Positions 1 to 7,518 of a DNA stretch of 9,380 nucleotides are shown here, piece after piece. Made by a program: the position numbers and the translations under genes. Position 1 is the first letter of the stretch. Every line of letters begins with the position of its first letter. The notes beneath the pieces were generated by a model. The model was not told the origin of the DNA and searched no databases. It worked only from the letters and a program-made list of their open reading frames with translations. The stretch is from Alphaproteobacteria bacterium (GTDB taxonomy: Bacteria; Pseudomonadota; Alphaproteobacteria; Sphingomonadales; Sphingomonadaceae), in NCBI GenBank assembly GCA_018970965.1, contig JAGWVG010000052.1, positions 1 through 9,380 on the forward strand, written 5' to 3'.

Positions 1-1215
1 GCCATCGCGCCCCTGCCCGGGCAGAATCCGCACCCAACCTTGCGGCGCAACGGTGACGCCTTTGGGCAGCGTATTTTGATCAGCCGAAACCAGCCGAAGG
101 CCTTGGCTTTGCGCCTGTTCTGCGACGTATTCGCCCTCTTCTGGTTCTAAGCTGCAGGTCGCAAAAACCAACTGGCCGCCAGGCTTTAGCCAATCTGCCA
201 CACGTGCCGCCATCCGGGCTTGAACTTCGGCCAGTTGCGCAATGTCTTTGGCACGAATTCTGTGGAGAACATCGGGGTGACGCGCAAAGATGCCTGTCGC
301 GCTACACGGCGCATCCAAAAGCACGGCATCCACGGGCGATTTGGGGGCCCATTTCAATACATCGGCAGCAACCAGCTCTGCCGTCAGCCCCGTCCGTTCC
401 AAATTCTCTGACAGGCGCGCCAGTCGACGCTCCTCGCGCTCCACCGCCGTCACCTGCCACCCCGAAGCAGCCAATTGCATCGTCTTGCCACCTGGTGCAG
501 CGCACAGATCGAGCACATGGCGCCCCTTGCCTTCGCCCAATAACCGCGCAGGGACTGAGGCAGAGATATTCTGCACCCACCAAGCGCCTTCTGCAAAACC
601 TGGCAACTCAGTCACCGCCGCATCGCGGCCAACGCGGACATGGCCCGGGGCAAGGCTTTCGCCTCCCAATTTTTCAACCCATGTGTCGGTGTCTGCCGCA
701 TTTTTAAGCGTCAGGTCTAGCGGCGGCGGTGCGGCGAGTGCTTCCGATGCAGCCCCCGTCATGCCCTGCCCCCAGACTTTGGCCCAGCGATCTTCCACCT
801 TGGGCGGCAATAGCGGAATCGCGCGCAATTGTGCTTTTCCGCGAAACAAAGTGCCGAGAACCCCATGCACCAGCCGTCGCGGCCCGCCTTCCAGCATCGG
901 CAGCGCCGTCGCAATGGCGGCATGCGGCGGGGTGCCAAGCACCAGTGCTTGCACCAGAGCGATACGCAACACCATGCGCGCCTTGGCATCATCAGGCAGC
1001 CTTTGGCGCGTCGCGCTATCAATCAGATCATCCAAATCCGGAATGTGGCGCAATGTTTCAGAGGCAATTGCATGCGCCAATGCGCGGTCAGCGGGGTTAT
1101 CAATGCCGCGCGTTGCCCCTGCAAGTGCGGCTTCCAAGGCCTGTCCGCGCCGCAAAACCGCATCCAACAATGTCATCGCCGCGCGGCGGGCGGGAAGTCC
1201 CTGAATATCAGTCAT
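1..1215 (-). CDS. rsmB: 16S rRNA (cytosine-967-C5)-methyltransferase RsmB, 3' end cut by window edge
   Basis: This enzyme methylates C5 of a cytosine in 16S rRNA (C967 in E. coli) using S-adenosylmethionine. The reading frame is open from ATG 1213-1215 to the left edge, giving 405 codons; the E. coli protein is about 429 residues, so only a short C-terminal tail is missing. Residues 1-130 are a helical NusB-like RNA-binding domain. The Rossmann methyltransferase domain follows, with the SAM motif LDLCAAPGGKT at 235-245, the motif IV segment DAPCSATG with Cys304, and the motif VI segment TCSLEPEEGE with Cys354. The two-cysteine pair is diagnostic of the RsmB/NOL1/NOP2 family, and its 50-residue spacing equals that of E. 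coli RsmB. The visible end (LPGQGRDG) matches the usual final segment. It follows htpX by 30 bp, so the two are probably one operon; AGGG about 6 bases before the ATG can serve as ribosome binding site. Confidence 0.95.
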   Translation of the reverse strand, partial: MTDIQGLPARRAAMTLLDAVLRRGQALEAALAGATRGIDNPADRALAHAIASETLRHIPDLDDLIDSATRQRLPDDAKARMVLRIALVQALVLGTPPHAAIATALPMLEGGPRRLVHGVLGTLFRGKAQLRAIPLLPPKVEDRWAKVWGQGMTGAASEALAAPPPLDLTLKNAADTDTWVEKLGGESLAPGHVRVGRDAAVTELPGFAEGAWWVQNISASVPARLLGEGKGRHVLDLCAAPGGKTMQLAASGWQVTAVEREERRLARLSENLERTGLTAELVAADVLKWAPKSPVDAVLLDAPCSATGIFARHPDVLHRIRAKDIAQLAEVQARMAARVADWLKPGGQLVFATCSLEPEEGEYVAEQAQSQGLRLVSADQNTLPKGVTVAPQGWVRILPGQGRDG

Positions 1216-1245
1216 TCCTCGCCCTAGCGCGGCAAAGGCAGCTTG

Positions 1246-2127
1246 TCAGCCCAGCGGATCAAGCGCGCTGCGCCGGCGGGCCACGGCTGGCGTATCAGCT
1301 GGCGCAAACTCCCCCGCCATATCCTGAAGCGCGGCAATGCGCTTTTCCGTCGCCGGGTGCGTGGAGAACATCTCTGAGACGTGCGCCGGCACGATATAGA
1401 GCTGCGCTGTTGAGGGCATTTGCTCTGCCACCGGATTGGGGATGGCAGCAGCCCCGCGCGAAATTTTCGCAAGCGCCGAGGCTAAGGCCATTGGATTTCC
1501 AGAAATTTCAGCCCCGGCCCGATCAGCGCCATATTCGCGCGTCCGGCTGATCGCCATTTGCACGATCATCGCTGCAATCGGCGCCACGATCACGGCTAGG
1601 ATCGTCGCCAACGCATTGCCGCGATTGTCATTGCTGCGGAAAAACATCCCAAAATTGGCCAGCATCGAAATGGCACCCGCGACCGTTGCGACCATCGTCA
1701 TAATCAGCGTGTCCCGGTTTTTCACATGGCCCAGTTCATGTGCCATCACGCCCGCGATTTCATCGCGCGTCAGCATATTGAGCAGGCCCGTTGTCGCTGC
1801 CACAGCCGCATTTTCGGGGTTGCGGCCTGTCGCAAAGGCATTGGGGTGCGGGGAGTCGATGATATAGACCTTAGGCATCGGCAGTTCCGCCCGGCGCGCC
1901 AATTCTGCCACCATCGCGTAAAAATCAGGCGCGGACTGCGCATCGACCTGCCGCGCATCGTGCATGCGCAAAACAATTTTGTCAGAATTCCAATAGGAAA
2001 AGAGGTTCATGCCCAATGCAACAACAAAGGCAATCAGCGCACCTTGCGCGCCACCAAAGGTAAAGCCCAGCGCCATCAACAAGGCTGTTAGCGCTGATAA
2101 AAGCATCAAAGTCTTGAAACCACTCAC
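1246..2127 (-). CDS. htpX: HtpX-type membrane zinc metalloprotease (M48 family)
   Basis: HtpX is an inner-membrane endopeptidase that helps degrade misfolded membrane proteins, alongside FtsH. The 293-residue length fits the family. Two hydrophobic segments lie at about 5-42, then the zinc site HELGH at 130-134, two more membrane segments at about 143-163 and 174-193, and the third zinc ligand Glu198 in REYGAD, followed by the family's GNP.ALASAL..I region. The start codon is GTG at 2125-2127. I prefer it over the ATG eight codons in because GGAGAG sits 6 bases upstream and a heat-shock-like promoter lies just beyond. In E. coli htpX is induced by envelope stress and heat. It is the first gene of a probable htpX-rsmB operon and is divergent from the small SDHAF4-like gene. 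Confidence 0.94.
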   Translation of the reverse strand: MSGFKTLMLLSALTALLMALGFTFGGAQGALIAFVVALGMNLFSYWNSDKIVLRMHDARQVDAQSAPDFYAMVAELARRAELPMPKVYIIDSPHPNAFATGRNPENAAVAATTGLLNMLTRDEIAGVMAHELGHVKNRDTLIMTMVATVAGAISMLANFGMFFRSNDNRGNALATILAVIVAPIAAMIVQMAISRTREYGADRAGAEISGNPMALASALAKISRGAAAIPNPVAEQMPSTAQLYIVPAHVSEMFSTHPATEKRIAALQDMAGEFAPADTPAVARRRSALDPLG

Positions 2128-2156
2128 TTGAACTCTCCGTGTGCCCGCCCCAATGT
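2127..2156 (+). promoter_or_regulatory. Possible mirror-image heat-shock-like promoter for the SDHAF4-like gene
   Basis: On the plus strand CTTGAA (2127-2132) is followed after 15 bases by CCCCAATGT (2148-2156), a weaker match to the sigma32 consensus. Its -10 region overlaps that of the htpX promoter on the other strand, and its -35 touches the htpX start codon. If used, transcription would begin near 2163 and support translation from ATG 2195. It could instead be a by-product of an operator with dyad symmetry, or chance. Confidence 0.3.
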
Positions 2157-2181
2157 GGGAAAAGACACACGCCGCTTCAAG
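2152..2181 (-). promoter_or_regulatory. Heat-shock (RpoH/sigma32-like) promoter of htpX
   Basis: On the minus strand CTTGAA (2181-2176) is followed, after 16 bases, by CCCACATT (2159-2152). This closely resembles the sigma32 consensus CTTGAA / CCCCATnT with a permitted spacer. Transcription would start around 2143-2147, leaving a leader of roughly 16-20 bases with GGAGAG before the GTG start of htpX. The htpX gene belongs to the heat-shock regulon in several bacteria, so the function fits. This is a pattern match by eye; no start-site data are available. Confidence 0.6.
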
Positions 2182-2194
2182 AAGGAAGATGCAG

Positions 2195-2362
2195 ATGGGG
2201 GAACGCCCCGCCCATGTAAAACCGCCAGCCTATCTCTCCAAATCGCCGCCGGTGCCGCAGCCCCAGCCCGTGGAGCAGAAAAAGCCCGAAGATGATCCAC
2301 TTGGGCTCAACCCCGTGCGCTATGGCGATTGGGAGTTGAAGGGAATTGCCGTCGATTTTTGA
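2195..2362 (+). CDS. Small SDHAF4/DUF1674 protein, probable succinate dehydrogenase assembly factor
   Basis: This 55-residue protein ends in the conserved block [16 protein letters not shown] (residues 40-55), the hallmark of DUF1674, the family of mitochondrial SDHAF4/Sdh8. In eukaryotes that factor binds the flavinated SdhA subunit and promotes its assembly with SdhB while limiting oxidative damage; the bacterial role is inferred from homology. The N-terminal half is proline- and lysine-rich and probably disordered. I chose ATG 2195 because GAAGGAAG (2181-2188) lies at a good distance; ATG 2189 is too close, while GTG 2141 and ATG 2153 in the same frame would lie in the promoter region. No sdh genes are next to it. 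Its TGA directly abuts the gpsA stop codon on the other strand. Confidence 0.83.
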   Translation: MGERPAHVKPPAYLSKSPPVPQPQPVEQKKPEDDPLGLNPVRYGDWELKGIAVDF

Positions 2363-3346
2363 TTAAATCAGGGCTTCGCCGCGCAATGGCCGGGAAAGCA
2401 AGGCTGCCATAACGCCACGCACATCCATTTCCCCTGCCAAAAGCGCGCAGACGGCATCGACAATCGGCATATCAACCCCAACTGCGCGCGCGGCTTGTTG
2501 CAGCACAGCTGCGGTATAGGCACCCTCGGCCACAGTCCGTCGATCTGAAAGTAACGCGGCAGCGGATTGCCCTTCACCCAGCCCCTTGCCCAGTGAAAAA
2601 TTGCGCGAACTGGTGGAAGAGCAGGTCAACACCAAATCCCCCAGACCTGAGAGGCCAGCCAAGGTTTCCGGCTGCGCCCCGCGCGCCACACCGAAGCGCG
2701 TCATTTCTGCAAAGCCACGCGCGATCAGCGAGGCACGTGCATTTTGCCCCAACCCAGCGCCATCAACCACGCCACACGCAATGGCGAGGACATTCTTCAC
2801 AGCGCCGCCAATTTCTGCGCCAATGACATCGTTCGACACATAGGGTCGGAAATGCGGCTGGGCGATACGCGCAGCCAATTGGCGGCCAAGCTCGGCATCG
2901 GCGCAGGCCAATGTAATTGCAGTTGGAAGGCCCTGTGCCACTTCATGTGCGAATGTCGGGCCAGACAAAACGGCAATCGGCGCCTCAGGGCATGTGTCTG
3001 CCGCAACATCCGACATCAGCCGCTGTGTCTCCGCCTCAATGCCCTTAGAACAGAGGATCAATGGGCGCTTGCCCACCGGCGTTTCCGCCAACACACGGCC
3101 CAAAAATTGGGCTGGCGTGACCACCAGCAGCGCATCACACGCGGCCAATTGCGCCAGATTATCAGTCGCCACAATCCCGGGGGAAAGCGCAATTCCGGGC
3201 AAAAACAGGGCATTTTCGTGCGTGGCGTTAATCGCGGAAACAACATCGCTTTCGCGCGCCCAAAGCAAGGTTTCTTGCCCGCCTGTCGCCGCAATCTGGG
3301 CAAGCGCTGTCCCCCAAGCCCCGCCGCCAATGACCCCCAGCTTCAT
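2363..3346 (-). CDS. gpsA: NAD(P)-dependent glycerol-3-phosphate dehydrogenase
   Basis: GpsA is a cytosolic enzyme that reversibly reduces dihydroxyacetone phosphate to sn-glycerol 3-phosphate, the backbone for phospholipid synthesis. The 327-residue protein has the N-terminal dinucleotide-binding motif GGGAWG (7-12), the conserved CSKGIE with Lys101, [10 protein letters not shown] (128-137), the catalytic-lysine segment [13 protein letters not shown] with Lys184, and SSRNFSLG (246-253) with the Arg-Asn pair expected at the substrate and nucleotide site. Length is normal. Its ATG overlaps the stop of tsaD (ATGA at 3343-3346), so translation is probably coupled. GGCAGGGG about 10 bases upstream, inside tsaD, may assist initiation. 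The stop codon TAA abuts the stop of the convergent SDHAF4-like gene, with no room for a terminator. Confidence 0.96.
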   Translation of the reverse strand: MKLGVIGGGAWGTALAQIAATGGQETLLWARESDVVSAINATHENALFLPGIALSPGIVATDNLAQLAACDALLVVTPAQFLGRVLAETPVGKRPLILCSKGIEAETQRLMSDVAADTCPEAPIAVLSGPTFAHEVAQGLPTAITLACADAELGRQLAARIAQPHFRPYVSNDVIGAEIGGAVKNVLAIACGVVDGAGLGQNARASLIARGFAEMTRFGVARGAQPETLAGLSGLGDLVLTCSSTSSRNFSLGKGLGEGQSAAALLSDRRTVAEGAYTAAVLQQAARAVGVDMPIVDAVCALLAGEMDVRGVMAALLSRPLRGEALI

Positions 3347-4377
3347 GCCTTCACCCCTGCCCCACGGGCCTTTTCTGCATCTGGATCCAAGGGCCAGCGT
3401 GGCCGTGCGGCAATGTCAAGCGGGTCGGTTAGCCCAGCCGCAAAGCGTTCCGCCCCTGCCCATGCAATCATCGCTGCATTATCGGTGCAGAGCCACAATG
3501 GAGGTGCGAAAAAGGGTAAGCCATTCCGCGCGGCCAAGGCCTCCAGCGCCTGCCGGATCGTCTGGTTGGCCGCCACGCCGCCAGCAACAACCAAGGCTGT
3601 CGCGCCATCAGCAACATCCACAGCACGCTGGGTGCGATCAATAAGGCAATCGACCACGGCTTGCTGAAAAGAGGCAGCGATATCCTCTGGCTTATGCACC
3701 CCCGCATCACGCGCGCGCAGCACCGCGCTTTTCAGCCCAGCGAAAGAAAAATGCGGCTCTTTCGCGCCCAAGAGCGGACGGGGCAGTGGCACAGCTTTCG
3801 CGTTGCCCGCCTTGGCCGCGGCTTCCACTGCAGGCCCTCCGGGAAAGCCAAGGCCTAATAATTTAGCTGTTTTATCAAAGGCCTCGCCCGCTGCATCATC
3901 AATTGTTGTGGCCAATCGTTTATAGCGACCGACACCTTCTACAAACAGCAACTGGCAATGCCCGCCAGACACCAGCAGCAGCAGATAGGGAAAGTGCAAA
4001 TCGGGGTTCGCCAAACGCGGGCTCAACGCATGGCCTTCGAGATGGTTGACCGCAATTAATGGCTTACCCGCAGCATGTGCCAAGGCTTTGCCCGTGACCA
4101 AACCGACCATCACGCCGCCAATCAACCCCGGCCCGGCGGTGGCGGCAATGGCATCGACATCGGCAAGACGCACCTGCGCATCTGCTAAGGCCTGCTCGAC
4201 CAAAGGCGTCATCACTTCCACATGCGCACGCGCGGCAATTTCTGGCACCACACCGCCAAAGGGGCGGTGATGCGCCTCTTGCGTCGCCAGACGATGCGCC
4301 AAAACCACGCGATCGCTGATCACCAGCGCCGCTGCCGTTTCGTCACAACTCGATTCAAGGCCAAGGATCAATGCCAT
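3343..4377 (-). CDS. tsaD: tRNA N6-threonylcarbamoyladenosine transferase subunit TsaD
   Basis: TsaD (formerly Gcp) works with TsaB and TsaE to transfer the threonylcarbamoyl group from threonylcarbamoyl-AMP to A37 of tRNAs that read ANN codons, giving t6A. The 344-residue protein begins [16 protein letters not shown], the typical ASKHA N-terminus, and has the metal-binding NHLEGH (His112 and His116), the nucleotide-binding [11 protein letters not shown], the [23 protein letters not shown] signature region at about 159-181, VVAGGVAAN (263-271) and the final metal ligand Asp299 in CTDNAAM. I use ATG 4375-4377 rather than the in-frame GTG at 4398, because it gives the canonical N-terminus and has a GGGAAGG ribosome binding site just upstream. 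It is the first gene of a tsaD-gpsA pair and is divergent from hemC. Confidence 0.96.
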   Translation of the reverse strand: MALILGLESSCDETAAALVISDRVVLAHRLATQEAHHRPFGGVVPEIAARAHVEVMTPLVEQALADAQVRLADVDAIAATAGPGLIGGVMVGLVTGKALAHAAGKPLIAVNHLEGHALSPRLANPDLHFPYLLLLVSGGHCQLLFVEGVGRYKRLATTIDDAAGEAFDKTAKLLGLGFPGGPAVEAAAKAGNAKAVPLPRPLLGAKEPHFSFAGLKSAVLRARDAGVHKPEDIAASFQQAVVDCLIDRTQRAVDVADGATALVVAGGVAANQTIRQALEALAARNGLPFFAPPLWLCTDNAAMIAWAGAERFAAGLTDPLDIAARPRWPLDPDAEKARGAGVKA

Positions 4378-4421
4378 TGCCCTTCCCTCTAGCCGCACAG
4401 GCCGCTAGCACAAGCGCCACT

Positions 4422-5318
4422 ATGATTGATCGTCCATTGAAATTGGGAACGCGGGCCTCTCCGCTGGCGCTGGCGCAGGCGCATCTTGTCCGTTCGGCCC
4501 TGCTTGTGGCGCATGGCTGGGATGAGACTCGGGTTGAGATTGTGCCGATGACGGCCAGTGGGGACCGGATTTTGGACCGCCCTCTCGCAGAAGTTGGCGG
4601 CAAAGCGCTGTGGACGAAAGAGCTTGACCGCGCCTTGATGGACGGCAGCGTCGATTTTGCAGTTCATTCGATGAAGGATGTTGAAACCATCCGCCCGGCA
4701 GAGCTTTCCATTGTTGCGATGCTGCCGCGCGCTGATGTGCGCGATCGGCTGATTGGTGCGGCGAACATTGCGGATTTGCCCCAAGGCGCCCGTATTGGCA
4801 CAAGCTCCCCCCGCCGCGCCGCGCAATTGCAGCGGTTGCGGCCAGATCTTCAAATTGTTTTGTTCCGTGGCAATGTCGCCACGCGTCTTGCAAAGTTGGA
4901 GGCGGGCGAAGCCGATGCCACATTGCTCGCCGCAGCAGGGCTAGACCGGCTGAATATGCCGGACATCGGCACGCCCATTAACCCGACTGAGATGCTCCCA
5001 GCCCCAGCCCAAGGTGCGATCGGCATCGAATGTTTGTCGGATAATGCACCGATCCGCGACCTGCTGGCAGCCATTAATCATGCCGATACATTTGCTTGTG
5101 TCATGGCCGAGCGCGCCTTTTTGGCGGGCCTCAGGGCTGATTGCCATTCTCCTGTTGCTGCCCAAGCACGGATCGAAAACGGCACTCTGGTTTTACGTGG
5201 AGAGATTTTGACTGAAAATGGCAGCGAGCATCAGGCAGCTGAAGGCACTGATCCGGCGGCTTTGGCGGCAGAGTTATTGGGCCGCGCATCTTCCGCGCTT
5301 AGGGCGATTTTCGGGTGA
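4422..5318 (+). CDS. hemC: Hydroxymethylbilane synthase (porphobilinogen deaminase)
   Basis: HemC condenses four porphobilinogens into the linear hydroxymethylbilane, using a covalently bound dipyrromethane primer. The 298-residue protein starts IDRPLKLGTRASPLALAQA, the expected N-terminus, so I take ATG 4422 rather than an ATG at 4371 that would overlap tsaD. Key features are the catalytic Asp86 in VHSMKDV, IGTSSPRR (125-132) which contacts the cofactor and substrate carboxylates, FRGNV (148-152), and the cofactor-attachment Cys241 in LRADCHSPVAA. It opens a hemC-hemD-Mic60-like operon. No Shine-Dalgarno is visible before the ATG, and only 44 bp separate it from the tsaD start, so the message may be leaderless or begin inside tsaD. 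Confidence 0.96.
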   Translation: MIDRPLKLGTRASPLALAQAHLVRSALLVAHGWDETRVEIVPMTASGDRILDRPLAEVGGKALWTKELDRALMDGSVDFAVHSMKDVETIRPAELSIVAMLPRADVRDRLIGAANIADLPQGARIGTSSPRRAAQLQRLRPDLQIVLFRGNVATRLAKLEAGEADATLLAAAGLDRLNMPDIGTPINPTEMLPAPAQGAIGIECLSDNAPIRDLLAAINHADTFACVMAERAFLAGLRADCHSPVAAQARIENGTLVLRGEILTENGSEHQAAEGTDPAALAAELLGRASSALRAIFG

Positions 5319-5986
5319 TACCCGTCATTATCGCACGCCCAGAACCGGGCAATAAAGAGACAGCGGATGCGGCCCGCACCCTGGGCCTAGAGGTGGTTTC
5401 CTGCCCGTTATTTGAACTCAAGATTATTCACTTAAATCATTTAAATTCAAAAGATTATGACGCAGTCTTTATCACAAGTGCCAATAGTTTGCGCGCAACA
5501 CAGGGCCAATTAACGCCCTATCACCACCTGCCGCTTTATGCTGTTGGGCCAATCAGCGCGGCGGCTGCGCGCACAGCAGGCTTTACCACAATTATCGAAG
5601 GCAGCGCAGACGGCGCCGCGCTTGCCGAACGCGCGGCGAAAGATGGATGCCACCGCCTTCTGCATTTGGCGGGCATGCCGCATAAGCCCCTTGCACACCC
5701 GGCCCTCAGCTTTGACGTCCACTATGTGTATGAGATGGTAGAGTTGCCCGTGCCTGACCTGCTGAAGGCGGCGCTCAGCCGGCCTTGCATTATTTTGGCA
5801 CATTCTCCGCGCATTGCGCGCACACTGGCCGGGCTAACACCACTCCGCAGCCAATGCCATATGGTGGCCATCAGCGCGCAGACCGCAGAGGCAGCTGGCA
5901 AGGGCTGGGCCAGCCTGACCTGGCCAGACCAGCCAAACAGCCAAGCCATGCTGGAACGCGCTGCCCTCTTGTGTCGCGGCGGATGA
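5315..5986 (+). CDS. hemD: Uroporphyrinogen-III synthase
   Basis: HemD closes hydroxymethylbilane into uroporphyrinogen III with inversion of ring D, the next step after HemC. At 223 residues it is a little shorter than the E. coli enzyme, as is common in this poorly conserved family. Recognisable elements are IIARPEPGN (5-13), VFITSANSLRA (about 51-61), LYAVGPISAAAAR (74-86), ILAHSPRIARTLAG near residues 160-173, and VAISAQTAEAAG. The start is a GTG (5315-5317) that overlaps the hemC stop in GTGA, so translation is probably coupled. A strongly AT-rich stretch at 5410-5460 encodes a variable segment before the TSAN motif. Position directly after hemC is strong supporting evidence. Confidence 0.92.
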   Translation: MIPVIIARPEPGNKETADAARTLGLEVVSCPLFELKIIHLNHLNSKDYDAVFITSANSLRATQGQLTPYHHLPLYAVGPISAAAARTAGFTTIIEGSADGAALAERAAKDGCHRLLHLAGMPHKPLAHPALSFDVHYVYEMVELPVPDLLKAALSRPCIILAHSPRIARTLAGLTPLRSQCHMVAISAQTAEAAGKGWASLTWPDQPNSQAMLERAALLCRGG

Positions 5987-6003
5987 CAGGGCAGGACATT
6001 CGG

Positions 6004-6798
6004 ATGGACGAACCGAATTCGCCTCAAACTGCCTCTGCCCCTGACCGCGCCATTCGCGGGCTAGTCATCTCAGCAGTTATCCTATTCATCCTTGGCCTTG
6101 CCGTTATTGGCTGGACGCTGCTGCGCACAAGCCCTGCCGATAAGGCCAGCACAGTTGGTGTTCCAGCACCACTTGGCGAGGCAGCGGCTCCACCCCCACC
6201 GCCTGCCCTTGCCCCAGCAGATGCAGAAACGCGGATTGCAACCATTGAAAACCGCTTGGCTGAGGCCGATCGGCTCTCAGCACGGGCGTTGAACGATGCA
6301 GCGAAGGCGGAGCGCCTGTTGATCCTTCTCTCCGCCCGCCGCGCGGTTGATCGGGGGCGCCCCTTGGGCTATTTGGAATCCGCATTGGCACAGCAATTTG
6401 GCGGTGCATATCCCGGCGATGTCACGCTGATTGTCGATTATAGCCGCCGCCCCGTGCGCTTAGACACGCTCACCGATGAATTGACGCTGATAGAGCCCAA
6501 TCTGGCAACCAAGCCTGATGAAAATGGCTGGCTGGGTAGCTTTATGGCCAATGTTCGCGGCTTAGCAGTCGTCCGTCCGACCAATCAGCCCTCTGATGCC
6601 CCTGCCAAAAAGCTGGAACGTGCGCACCGCGCTCTGGCGCGCGATGATGTTGCAGTGGCGTTGCGGGAAGTCGCAACTTTGCCGGGCGCGCCCAAGGCCA
6701 AAGCCTGGATGGAAAAGGCGCGGCGCTACATCGCCATTCATGCCGCACTTGATCGGCTAGAAGCCGCGACCATCTTGAACTCGCAGCCGCAACGCTAG
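6004..6798 (+). CDS. Mic60/mitofilin-like membrane protein of the haem operon
   Basis: This 264-residue protein has a short cytosolic N-terminus, one strong transmembrane segment (about 18-40), a proline-rich linker (62-71), a predicted coiled coil (about 73-106) and a C-terminal helical block (204-256) of the form LERAHRALARDDVAVALREV...PG...WMEKARRYIA. That layout and C-terminal pattern resemble alphaproteobacterial Mic60 homologues, which often lie next to hemC and hemD. Mic60 shapes membranes: in mitochondria it builds crista junctions, and bacterial relatives are linked to intracytoplasmic membranes. Here the coiled coil is short compared with most relatives. ATG 6004 is preferred because GCAGGA lies 7 bases upstream; an alternative ATG at 5983 overlaps the hemD stop (ATGA) and would add seven residues. 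The family call rests on pattern and context, not an alignment. Confidence 0.65.
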   Translation: MDEPNSPQTASAPDRAIRGLVISAVILFILGLAVIGWTLLRTSPADKASTVGVPAPLGEAAAPPPPPALAPADAETRIATIENRLAEADRLSARALNDAAKAERLLILLSARRAVDRGRPLGYLESALAQQFGGAYPGDVTLIVDYSRRPVRLDTLTDELTLIEPNLATKPDENGWLGSFMANVRGLAVVRPTNQPSDAPAKKLERAHRALARDDVAVALREVATLPGAPKAKAWMEKARRYIAIHAALDRLEAATILNSQPQR

Positions 6799-6810
6799 GC
6801 CGCGCGGGGC

Positions 6811-7428
6811 TTAAATCGTCGTTGTATTGTAATGATGCCAGGCCAACACGGCTGCAGCCCCGCGATATGGCCGCCACGCCTCTGCGACTGCACGAACAGT
6901 GCGCTCTGACGGGCGCTCAGCAAGACCAAGCAACCGGCCGACTTCAATTTGCACGGCCAAATCACCTGCTGGCCAAATATCTGGCCGCCCTTCAGCAAAA
7001 AGCAGGTAGATTTCAGCTGACCAGCGGCCAATGCCTTTGACGCGCGTTAACAGCGCAATTGCCTCTTCATCATCTTCGGGCAAATTGTGCAGGTCCAGCG
7101 CGCCATCGGCCACCAACTGCGCAAGGCTCAGGGCATAAGATTGCTTCTGGCGTGACAGGCCAAAGCTACGCAACGTCTGCTCATCACTGGCAAGGATCGT
7201 CTCAGGCTTAGACAAATCTCCCAAGCCGGCCTCCAGCTTAGCCCAAATTGACGCCGCAGCCTTCACACTCACCTGCTGACCAATGATCGTGCGGAGCAAC
7301 GTATCATAGCCTGTCGGTCGCTGGCGCGGCTCTGGATAGCCCACGCGCGCCACCACATCGGCAAAGCGGGATTCGGCTGTAATCAGCGCATCAACAGCGT
7401 GGCGCAGGCTTTCTACTGTGGTCACCAT
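6811..7428 (-). CDS. AlkA-type DNA-3-methyladenine glycosylase (HhH-GPD superfamily)
   Basis: The protein is a base-excision DNA glycosylase expected to remove 3-methyladenine and related alkylated bases. The 205 residues comprise only the helix-hairpin-helix glycosylase core: LLRTIIGQQVSVKAAASIW (44-62), the hairpin LTRVKGIGRWSAEIYLLF (127-144), and the Gly/Pro loop with catalytic Asp156 in WPAGDLAVQ. It lacks the extra N-terminal domain of E. coli AlkA and any C-terminal iron-sulphur cysteine cluster, so it resembles the short AlkA/Mag1-like forms rather than EndoIII or MutY. ATG 7426-7428 has AGGGGA 6 bases upstream. It converges on the Mic60-like gene with a 12-bp gap and is divergent from the ferredoxin gene. 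Exact substrate range is not evident from sequence. Confidence 0.9.
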   Translation of the reverse strand: MVTTVESLRHAVDALITAESRFADVVARVGYPEPRQRPTGYDTLLRTIIGQQVSVKAAASIWAKLEAGLGDLSKPETILASDEQTLRSFGLSRQKQSYALSLAQLVADGALDLHNLPEDDEEAIALLTRVKGIGRWSAEIYLLFAEGRPDIWPAGDLAVQIEVGRLLGLAERPSERTVRAVAEAWRPYRGAAAVLAWHHYNTTTI

Positions 7429-7481
7429 CGGGCATCCCCTATCGTTCAGCCTTGATAACTTGTCAGGGCGCGGCTAGCGAC

Positions 7482-7495
7482 GTGGAGAAATCCAC
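7482..7495 (+). other. Small GAAA-capped hairpin in the ferredoxin leader region
   Basis: GTGGA (7482-7486) and TCCAC (7491-7495) form a perfect 5-bp stem around GAAA, a GNRA-type tetraloop in RNA. It lies 24 bases before the ferredoxin start and about 10 before its ribosome binding site. It may be a leader hairpin, a binding site for a regulator, or chance. Confidence 0.35.
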
Positions 7496-7518
7496 ATCTG
7501 GGTGCAAGAGGAATAAGC

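Noticed and set aside
290..1204. Long plus-strand open frame opposite rsmB
   Set aside because: It is a shadow of the rsmB frame in GC-rich DNA: no recognisable domain and low-complexity Arg/Ser/Ala-rich protein, while rsmB on the other strand has all its motifs.
1..1215. Possible frameshift or pseudogene in rsmB
   Set aside because: Codon by codon the frame stays open from 1215 to the left edge and all methyltransferase motifs are in the same frame; it is only cut by the window.
2744..3667. Long plus-strand open frame opposite gpsA and tsaD
   Set aside because: It spans the junction of two well-identified genes on the other strand and has no plausible protein character.
4371..4421. Longer HemC starting at ATG 4371
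   Set aside because: The extra 17 residues do not look like HemC, would overlap the tsaD start, and the canonical N-terminus begins at 4422.
6799..6810. Bidirectional terminator between the Mic60-like and AlkA-like genes
   Set aside because: The 12-bp gap is GC-rich but forms no proper stem-loop with a T-tract.
7452..7480. Sigma70 promoter (TTGATA ... TAGCGA) for the ferredoxin
   Set aside because: The -10 box is too poor a match and other spacings are no better.
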